A stretch of 64,000 bases of DNA from Welwitschia mirabilis (taxonomy: Eukaryota > Gnetophyta > Gnetopsida > Welwitschiales), in assembly GCA_051453625.1 (NCBI GenBank), contig JBOZIK010000001.1, positions 103,054,758 through 103,118,757 on the forward strand. The letters run 5' to 3'. The first letter of the stretch is position 1. The number at the start of each line of letters is the position of its first letter. The notes under the pieces are model-generated. The model made no database searches, had not been told where the DNA came from, and saw only the letters and a list, made by a program, of their open reading frames with translations. The translations under genes were made by a program, and so were the position numbers. Below, piece by piece: positions 54,932 through 64,000 of this stretch.

Positions 54932-55940
54932 ATAGATTGATGCAAGTCATCATATTCATTATTAAGATAGAGAGTATTATAGTTAACAGTACAATGACTA
55001 GATATATTACAAATTTATCATATAATAGAAGAACATGGATTATAAAGACCATGATTATTAGGAACAAATTTGCCATGATTACTACTTCAACCATAATAAC
55101 AATGATTATTATAATTGTAAGAATCAACATCATGTTTATTAAAGGATTGATTTAAAGCATTTTATTCTTAAAGATAAGATTGAAGGTTGTAACTTAAGGT
55201 GAGAGAAGCAAAAAGTCCTTTTCTTTATTGTGAATAAAAATCCATTTCATTGGTTAAACCTTGCTTTTTGTGACTTTTAGTAATTACATATTTTTAAGTT
55301 AGAATCATATCAAAAGATTAAAAATGAAGGGTAGTTATTAGGATCCACTTGTAATGGAGACGATAAATCTCTCATAGTCATGGTTTAGCCCATTTAAAAC
55401 ACTTAGCATAGTCTCATAACGAAAAAGGGCATGATCTACAACATTAAAAGAATAAACAATATTTTAGAAATTAATCAAGTACTCTTTCATCTCTTGTGAA
55501 TCATTTTTCTAGATTATGTATTTATTTAATAAGTTACAAGATTCAAGATTTAAAATTAGATCATAAAATATGCTATAATGTCTTGCAGGCTTCATGGTAA
55601 AAGTCCTACTCACAACTTGGATAAGAACTGACTACACTAGTATAGCATTAATTTAATGAAGCACTAATTGATTAGTACACTTTCAAGTTGTGTAATTAGT
55701 ATTGACTTGTTGAGTAGATGATTTATTAGAATAAGAGTCAATGATATTTACCAAAGGATATTCTGAGCTATCTACAAAGTTATGAAAATCCTAACTTATC
55801 ATGATAGGAAGAATTTAGGCCTTTCACAACAAGTAGTTATTGTAATCTAACTTTACTTAGATGAGGATTGTAAGAGTATTTAACAATACTTTTGACACCT
55901 ATGTTGATGAACTTGGTATCATGGTGGACATTAATGTTGC
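54932..55940 (-). pseudogene. Copia-3 gag
   Basis: Begins near 55935 on the minus strand with an M..MIPSSST start; KLDYNNYLL and ILPIMIS blocks at about 55760-55860 are the Copia gag N-terminal signature. Near the Copia-2 edge there is an Asn/Tyr-rich tract and a degenerate knuckle QICNISSHCTVNY. Many stops. The Ile-rich ORFs at 54901-55155 (both strands) are shadows. Confidence 0.7.
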
Positions 55941-56119
55941 TAAATTTTCTACTTTTTTCTACTATTGCTCAAAAAAAACAAGATTACTTAGTAAAGCTAA
56001 AATTTAAAAGAAATTAAATATTAAAGATCACTTAGTTGAGAATCTATGATTACTCAAATAGAAAATATTATTTTTATTTTAAAAAAGAAGTTTTAAGGAT
56101 TCTCTACTATCACATTAAG

Positions 56120-56324
56120 ATTAAAACATACATAGAATAAGGAATATCCCTATTAAGACCTGTAGTCCTTAGCTAATAATTTATATTACTGTAAGTGATA
56201 GTTACTAAAGAAATAAATTCCAAGTTTGCCAGAGAACATATTATTATATCCAAAAATCCTAAGAATATAAGAGATCTAAAAATATCGAAAAAGAATGAAA
56301 TAATGTAGCTATTACATAATAATA
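56120..56324 (-). repeat. Copia-3 5' LTR (recognisable part)
   Basis: Counterpart of 34230-34526, next to the gag start at about 55940. Shorter, with deletions; no primer-binding site could be recognised between it and gag. Confidence 0.55.
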
Positions 56325-57399
56325 CTAGAGATGGAGGACTATTTACACCCAAAGACTTATTTAACAACATTGATAATAAGGTTGAAAGAAGGAAATAGAC
56401 AGTTGAAGACCTAGATGGAAAATAGTATTTGTCTATTAAGTTTTCAAATTCCTTTATTATACTAGAGAATTATAAATCAATAAATTTTGCAAATTTATTG
56501 GAAATAATAAAGAATTCTCATGAAACATAATTTTAATAGTTATTTAGCTGAAGATTTTAACTCCATGATGCAAAATGCTAATGTCCTTGAAAATTAAAAA
56601 ACATTTCATTCATGACTTATTTTTATATTTTATTATAAAATCTTACTTAATTTTCCCCATTGAAAGAAAAACTGATTTGAGTTTTTGAGTATTAAAATAA
56701 CAAAAATAAAAAAAGATTAAATAGGAAAAAGTAGTTTTCTCTTTTATGTATGTAGGATTTGAAGACTAGCTAGTTTGTGAAGATATCTAAAGGTTCTATT
56801 CAAGAATCATATGAAAGTGCTTGAATAGCTATAGTTAAGAGAGAAAATATTTTATTAAATGATGAATAAGACATGAAAGCTACTAGAATAAAGGTTTTTG
56901 ATTTATTTGATATTGTAAATGAAAGGGTGAACATGGTACTAGAAACTCTTGGATATTTTTTCCAACCTAGAAAATGTAAATATGGCCACCCATAATACTT
57001 CATTTGGAGACTCTCACTGAGCATTAAATGACATTTTGTTTTCTTTCTCTCATATCTTTCTTTTTCTTTCTTTCAAAGTTTCTAAGTTTACAATGATTTT
57101 TTTTAAATCATATTTATTCGTAGTAGTGGTTTTTATTAATTTTTATAACTTACTAGATTTTTGTTTAAAAAGATAATCTAGGTAATTTTGCCACATTTAC
57201 CAATGTTTTTTTTTGAGTGTGTGGAGAAATATGTACCTATTATTTTTTTTAATTGGAATTTCTAGTATGTTTATTGATTAATTCAGGAATTATTTCAATT
57301 ATTTTAATTTTTAATCTTAAAAAAGCAAATTATTATGCTTGGATTCTATTTGCTATTTTTAAACATTGCATTAATTAGATTTTTGCCCCTAAGAGTGAT
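56325..57399. other. AT-rich spacer, nothing recognised
   Basis: Homopolymer-rich sequence without identifiable coding. It may include decayed Gypsy sequence belonging to the element that follows. Confidence 0.4.
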
Positions 57400-58900
57400 A
57401 GAGTTAGCATTTAGACTTTCCTCATAGTGGAGAATGTGATAAGCATTTTAATGTTAAAAATAATGCTATTAACATATTAGTGTAGAGTTTTATTAGCTTG
57501 AATTATTTAAAGATGCATAAGAGTACTATAAATCTTATGATAAATGTCAAAGGATGTGTTGCTTGTAAACCACTGATGCTTAGGATATTGATTTCATTAG
57601 ACCTTTTTCACCTCATCTTCAACATCAATACATGTTAGTTTGTGCTAAATGTATGGTCAAAGCAATTGAAATGAAAGCTTGTTATGATCATGATGTTAAA
57701 ATTGTAATCAGATTTTTTAAAGAATATGATATTTATCATTTTGATCATTCAAAAATAATTATTAGTGATTAAATTAAATATTTTTGTAAGTGTAACAACT
57801 CAAAAAATAATAGCCTATCATTGAAAAACAAATGGTTAAGCAAAAGTCACTAATCGAGCATTTAGGCAATTTATAGAATGATTAGTGATTAAAAAAAAAT
57901 ATTCATCACTTAATGTATAATATTCTTTATAGGTATAGTATAGCTTATAAAATTCCTATTGTTATAAGCCAATGCGCTATTACGCATGAGTAGGCTCTTG
58001 ATGTAGCTACCATTAGGTCATGAGTTTAAGCACTGACTTATAACTAAGACAAAATAATACTTTAGTCTTCTCCTCAAAGGCTAGGATACTACTTTACACT
58101 AGGTGTTATATGTAAAGAAGGCTCTACATTCATCTTAATTAGTGATGCGTAAGACCGATGACAGACATCATATACCTTAGCATGTTTAGATAGTATTAGC
58201 TAAGATATAGTAATAAAAAAATAAATTCTACCATTAGAACTTAAATGAATAGAGGGTTTCTCTCCAGGATTAAAACTTAAAAAAAAAGAAAGAAAAAAGA
58301 AAAAGCAAAAGAAAGAAGAAATTATTATTAGTATACTCCATTTTAAGTTGATACGATAAAAATTATTTTGATCATGCAAATTAAACACAAGGCTTATGAG
58401 GCATCTTAAAAATTAAATCTTGATTCCATTAAAAATGTAAAGAAGAGATTATAATAAGTAAAAAAATTGGATGAATTAAAATTAAATGCTTATAAAAGTA
58501 AAATTTTAGTACAGACAAAGATGAAGTTAGATCATGATAAAGTAAATTTGAGAAAATAATTTGCATAAACATGATAAAGCTTTAATGTATAATATTAGAT
58601 TTTATCTTTTTTAAGAGATATCAAGTATAAATGAAAATATTATTTTGAGGTTGCAGAAGCTTATCCTTGTAAAGTAGTTTATATAAAATATCTTAATGAT
58701 GAATATATTTTTAAGATAAATGATTCCAAGCTTAAAATATTTACTAATTAAATCACACATGATCTAAATATTATTTTATTATCACAGTGATCTTTCACTT
58801 ATTTTCAAGGAGTTTCAATTAAAAATGATGTAGTACTCTTGGCGATTCTAATGGATTAGTAAGGGAGAATAGTGAAAAGATTTATAAGGGACTAATTTTT
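57400..58900 (+). pseudogene. Gypsy (Athila/Tat-like) integrase and C-terminal pol remnant
   Basis: Plus-strand blocks in order: an H2C2 zinc finger (HFNVKNNAINILV, ELFKDA, YDKCQRM; 57430-57560), a core with YMLVCAKCMVKAIEMKACYD and KIIISD (57620-57780), and a C-terminal part KHKAYEAS*KLNLDSIKNV and KLDELKLNAYKSK (58375-58500), then ENSEKIYKGLIFL near 58870. This matches plant Gypsy integrases in which EHKAYWAIKKLNFD follows the core. Frameshifts and stops throughout; inactive. Confidence 0.7.
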
Positions 58901-61900
58901 CTTGTGAAAATCATTTTTAAACTTTAATTGTATTTAACACTTCATTTTAATTTCTTGATAGTTAATTGTACTATACTTAGATTGAAAATTAATCTATAGT
59001 TTCTAAAATTTTCTATTCTTTTATTAAATATAAATTCATAAACTTTTAGCGATATCAAAAGGGTAGGATCTATTAATATTAGAATATTAACTAAAGGGAT
59101 CTAATCTTTAGGAAGTACTTACTCTAGTCATATTATGCATTAGATATTAATCCAAAAGCATTGCATTTTTTATTGAAGTATTTAGACTATTTTATCTTTT
59201 TGAGTGTGTTGCATTTGTGTTTTCCTTATAATTTATAATTTTCAAATAAAAGTAATAAAATAAAGGTTATCTTTTGTAATACATTTTGATAAAACATCCT
59301 TAGATTTTGAATTCTTAAATTATCATTATTATGTGGAATTACTTGTTACTTTCGCATGCTTTACCTCTTTTTATCACAAATAGAAAAACAATAACATGCA
59401 TTGAATTGATAAAAGTGTATCATAATCATTAATTAAATAGTAATATTTTTTTTCATGTTAATTATTCATATAACTAAATAGATTGTTTGATTCTTTTTCT
59501 CCTCCGTGATGTTCAGGACTTTAGACCATGATGATCTAATACATTTAAACTTGTTATTTAGGGGATTGTAAATGATGCAATTCCTTGTCCATTTCCTAGA
59601 GTAGGATAGATTGTAGTATCTTTTATATATACAAATAACATGTTTGACATAATTTATCCCAAGAAAATTTAATTGTGGTAGTTATCAAGTCTTATTATTG
59701 TCTACATTATCCAAGACACATAAGAGGCTATTCGGGCAAAATGATGATACTTATCATTTTGTTACAATCAACTAAATTTAGTCCAAATTTTTTAGTGTCA
59801 TGTACATAAAAATTTTTTAAATTTATTTCCAAGGACATGTTTGGTTAATTATGAAAATAATTAAATTGTGTCTAATTTTGATGATGATGATGATCAAGAT
59901 GAGTTTTAATGATGTTATGTTAAAGTGAAAATGTAGCAAGGTAATCATAAATAATTTGAGACCCCTTAAGGTTATCATTTGAAGTACCTAATGTTGAGAT
60001 AATACCTTAATAACAAGCTTAATCAGGTGACATAAACTTCAAAAAATTTAATACTACTTTAATAACTCTAATAACTTTTGAAATTAACGATTGAGACTCT
60101 TATGCTTATTTGATAAATTATAGTAAGATCCAATGATGTTTATAGGATTTTTATAGTATACTACTAGGAATAATAATGTATTAAATTAACTTACAAAAGT
60201 AAAGTTAAGAGGGAGTAGGAAAAAATAAAAATGGTATGGAACAACAATATTGTCGACAACCACTTTACTAGCGTATAAAGAGTATTTATACATCTAGGTT
60301 ATGATTTCTTAATTAGCGTAGATACATTACATTTATTACTATAACATTATTAGTTAAGGTTATAAGGCATAATACTTTAATTCCCTCCTCTATGTTTGGA
60401 AGATTATGATTATAATATATAGATGACATCAATGACATATTGATAACACTAATAACTAGATTTGTTTTCTAAAGAAAACTAGAGTATTTAAATAAAATCC
60501 TTAATATTAAAATAATGTGGCATAGGTAAACTTAAATGCTAAATAGTGAGGATTCTAGTTATCTTGATATTACTAAGCTAAGAGGATTTGATGATGCTTG
60601 GTCTTAATTGATCTTTAACTTGTTAAAACTTTATTTTTCCAACTGTGTTTATCAAATTTGCTATAACAACATGTGTTGATAAAATACACTATAACCTTAT
60701 TGCAGCATTATTCTGTGTTTTATTTTATTATAAAGTACTAGATTCTTTGTTATGTAAATTATAAATTAATTATCCTCACATAACGTTTTAACTCTTTTGG
60801 GAAAGACCTAGAATATGTAGCATATTTCTTATCTAGATCACCTCCTTACTTATTTTATATGTTTCTATGTACTTTACTTTAGTTTATGAATGATCATTTT
60901 CTTTTATCACTTGATTCTCTAAGATATTTATGAATATCCTAAGAATGGAGGCTATTCTATTGTAGAATTTTGGTATTTTGAAAAGAATTAAATTATAAAA
61001 CTTTTTTTTAAAATTTTAAATGCTTTAATACTCTAATTCCTACATCTCAATAACCATTCTCTAGGTTTGCCATCTATCTTGCTAATATCCCAACTAAACC
61101 CAACTAAGTATGATATGAAATTAAAGGGAAAACTTAATTTTTAAAATGAGATATTAACTATGATCTTTCTTAAAAAGAATTATGCACTTAACATAATAAA
61201 TTAACTTCAAGAAAATAAATAAAGCATTAATAATTCAACATAAAGCACAAGTAAATCTCCTAGGTCAAATTGCATATATAATGGAAGCACATGAACATCA
61301 AACCAATGGAATTGGTATATAATCTTAAGAAACATATTACACATTATGTTATGAACCTATCACTATAAATGATAAAACAACTATTAATTAGCAATAGATA
61401 CAAGTGATCTTCATGTACCACAACACATGACGTATAATAAACTTTAAGAATTACATGTGCAAAAAGCTTAATTTCATTAGATGAAAAAATAAAACTATAA
61501 TAAATAAGAAATAAATAATATTTGATAAACATTCACTACTACTCTAAATATCATTTATAACTCAAATAAATGATAAAAAGAATTAACGTAATAAAAACTA
61601 ATTTAATTCATTATTATGAGAAAATAATCTTTTTTTTTAAACCTTTACTACTTGAAATAATGTAAAATGGATATGTATTAGTCATTTAAAAATCTTACTA
61701 AATTCTACATTTACATTAACTTAGAATCAAAAGATAGGATTCTAAAAACATAACCCTTAAAATGAACATAGTCAACCATTTGACCTTAATAACATTTTTG
61801 CCTATATGTAATTTGAAATATAACTCTTAGCTAGACTTGAAATGAGTTATAAAAGTGATGGAACATATAACTTATATTATAAATAAACAAGAAATTAATC

Positions 61901-64000
61901 AAAAATCAAAAGTAAATGTTATTTATTAAAGAAAAACCTAGTCTATTTTGTAATATTTTAACTGAAAGAAAGAAAGGAATGAGAGAAAAGTAAGAAAGAA
62001 ACTTAAAAAAATGGGCTCAGAGATTTTAAAAAGAATAATGAATTATAATATATCAAAGAATAAGTCCTTATAATGAAATTTTTAATATCAAGTAATATCA
62101 ATTGAAACTATTAGAAAATAGACCTTAAGAAAAATCTAGGCCTTAAGAAAAATCTACAAAAAATATGATCAACCTACTTTGATCAAGAATATTAAGAAGA
62201 CTACAAAACTTAAGAAAGCATACATTTTATATTACTAAAGTACATAAAAAATACTACAAAGATCATATATTAACTTTTAGGTTTAGAAATATTTTGATAT
62301 TACTATAACTCCATTGTAAACAATCAAAACTAGAATTTTAGAAGATTAAATTAGATTTTCACCAAATATGCATGAAGTTTATAAATCAAAAGAGGAATAT
62401 AATGAAAAAGTTCTATAGCAATTAAAGATATAGGGAAAAAAGTTATGCTTAAAACAAAAACTCAAATTCACTAGCTTTTAATCCAATAGAGAAAGGAGAA
62501 AATAGAGAGAAAACCTAATGCAACAATAAATATTTAAATTTTCTATTTAAGCAAACTACATATTCACATGATAAATATTTTCTATTGGAAATTGAGAAAG
62601 AAGAATTAATCGTTTAATATTTAAGAAGAAAGGGTGGAATCATGAGAGAATGATATTAGAAGAACTAAGAAGAAATAAGAAAAGAATAGATAAAAGAATT
62701 AAAACACATGTTTTCTTGACATAAAGTCAACATATCCTATAAACACAAGCATAAAAACATAATTGAAAAGAACACTTATTGGCTTTAATATTAGTTATAA
62801 CCCTTTACATTAGCCTTTAATATAAATTCTTATAAGATTTGATGCCTTCTCCTCCTTACACACCACCTGATCATGTTCACTCCATTAACTTGCAATATCC
62901 TCTGGGTAGATGGAAATGAGAGAAACGGAGATGGAAAATAAATTAGAGGATGAGAATGAATGTATGATGTTGTAATGTATTAGAATAAATAACATAGAAG
63001 GCTTACAAATTTAACAAAGAGAGAACACCAACTTGGAAGAGAAGAAATAAGAAAGAGAAATGTGGTAAAAACCTCTTCCAATGCAATATTAAGTATAAAA
63101 ATGACATAAAATGAGTTTTGTAGCTTTGATATGTCTTGGATGTATGATAGGTAATTGAGGAAAATATGATTTAAGATAAGATAGATACCCAAAAATTCAA
63201 TTTTTGACATGAATTTCATGTTCTCAAGGTGAAAACAATTGCATGATACAATGGCATTAAAATACACTACAAAATGTTATTTAGGCATTACCAATAGTTA
63301 TCATGGTAATCAAGAAAACTCTAAAAATTTGAATTAATGTGATTACATTTATTATAATTGATGTTACGTGTAAATGTCAAAATTAACTTAGAAATAAATA
63401 GAAATGACTAGAAATAACTAGAGATGACTAAGTTATTATTCTTAGAATGGATGTTTTTCATCTTGTAATGTCCTGATAAGTTTTGCTATGATCTGATATC
63501 ATGCATCTAGTGTCATAATGAGTATGAATTATCACAACCATAAGTGGATGAAATACAATGATGAAAATAGGACTTTAAGTTATCTCTAGAGCTGATAAGT
63601 TTAAGTAATCCTTCATGATGTGCATATTTTCCTTAGATCTTGACTTGCTAATTATAAGCATCACAACTCACCTTAAAATAGATAAAAATGCATTGTCTTG
63701 TATTCATCAATACTTTGGTGATCTTATCTCCTTATTTTATTAAAAATTTAGGATTTATAACATCCACCAACTAGTATCCTTATACATCTCATGTATGTAA
63801 TGAAAATAAAAGGAATGAAGCCTACTACAAATTTGGATGTTTACCTATAGGATGTGGCATGAGATCTAGTATCAAAATACCTAATAAAAAGCAATTACAT
63901 CATTTACCTTATCCTATGGACTACTAATCTAGGTATCCATAGCTTCATGCTAGTAGGTATAGTTCTATAGATTAGGCTTATAAATAAAAATAACATTTAA
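58901..64000. other. AT-rich tail of the window, nothing recognised
   Basis: About 5.1 kb with no ORF above 95 codons that I trust, no domain, and no clear LTR pair. It may hold the 3' LTR of the Gypsy element and further decayed repeats. TATA-like and A-rich runs are expected from composition. A minor local repeat (AAATGACTAGAAATAACTAG) is at about 63401-63420. Confidence 0.4.

Larger units (their letters stand above)
34230..56324 (-). mobile_element. Copia-3: old Ty1/Copia element split by LINE-3 and Copia-2
   Basis: Its minus-strand parts, in order from high coordinates, are: LTR-like (to 56324), gag (54932-55940), [Copia-2 insertion], protease (46440-46600), integrase (45330-46300), RT start (44645-44840), [LINE-3 insertion], RT remainder (35000-37214), RNase H (34540-34960), LTR-like (34230-34526). 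Removing LINE-3 with one target copy restores an uninterrupted RT reading frame at the junction. Coding is riddled with stops; it is the oldest layer in this nest. Confidence 0.8.

Noticed and set aside
54901-55155. Overlapping Ile/Met-rich ORFs on both strands
   Set aside because: Composition-driven shadows of a decayed Asn/Tyr-rich gag tract read on the minus strand in another frame.
55901-55920. TTGGTATCA on the + strand near Copia-3 gag as a primer-binding site
   Set aside because: Wrong strand for a minus-oriented element and it lies inside the gag start; chance match.
58901-64000. Possible additional LTR pair or gene in the AT-rich tail
   Set aside because: TATA-like and purine-rich stretches were seen, but no direct repeat pair, coding block or conserved domain could be supported by eye.
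1-64000. CRISPR arrays, tRNA or rRNA genes, bacterial operons
   Set aside because: No evenly spaced identical repeats, no cloverleaf or rRNA sequence noticed, and gene structure is that of a plant nuclear genome.

Overview
This window is nuclear DNA from a flowering plant. The evidence is a plant-type rhomboid protease gene with GT-AG introns, plant LINE retrotransposons, and Ty1/Copia elements primed by initiator tRNA-Met. No bacterial-style gene order is present. The species cannot be named from the sequence. Four N runs (38730-39320, 42305-42404, 46760-47470, 54740-54839) show it is a scaffolded draft assembly.

Layout. 1-3504: GC-richer, CT-rich sequence that is probably one long LTR; its ends are near-perfect inverted repeats and it carries a dispersed family of quasi-palindromes. 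3505-16176: the 3' half of a rhomboid-like (RBL) intramembrane protease gene on the + strand. Four exons are recognised (4859-5022, 5116-5378, 15840-15963, 16054-16176), with catalytic Ser in GASG and catalytic His in AHIGG. The third intron is about 10.5 kb and holds an antisense, rearranged LINE (about 9590-14090). Upstream exons are not visible and should lie 5' of the window. 16177-17980: downstream sequence with a 192-bp tandem duplication.

17981-64000 is an AT-rich block of decayed, nested retrotransposons. In order: LINE-2 (minus, 17981-19930, with a 376-bp duplication over the endonuclease GDFN motif); Copia-4 remnant (minus, 21700-23700); Gypsy integrase remnant (+, about 23730-24140); Copia-1, structurally complete (minus, 24579-33703, 5-bp target duplication AACAC); Copia-3, an old element (minus, about 34230-56324) split by two later insertions. 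These are LINE-3 (+, 37215-44632, 12-bp near-perfect target duplication, inside the Copia-3 reverse transcriptase) and Copia-2 (minus, 46618-54931, between the Copia-3 gag zinc knuckle and protease). A Gypsy pol remnant (+, 57400-58900) follows, then about 5 kb of AT-rich sequence where nothing is recognised.

The most interesting observation is that Copia-1 and Copia-2 both carry an extra same-strand ORF between RNase H and the 3' LTR. It resembles the plant 'putative transposon protein' (Transposase_32-type) domain and keeps an MFYYN motif in both elements. In Copia-1 the palindromic GGTCGACC-type motif that fills the LTR also appears just upstream of this extra ORF. Copia-2 has apparently lost its reverse transcriptase yet keeps gag and the extra ORF, and its right-hand LTR has a primer-binding site on one side and a polypurine tract on the other, as expected for the shared LTR of a tandem LTR-internal-LTR-internal array.
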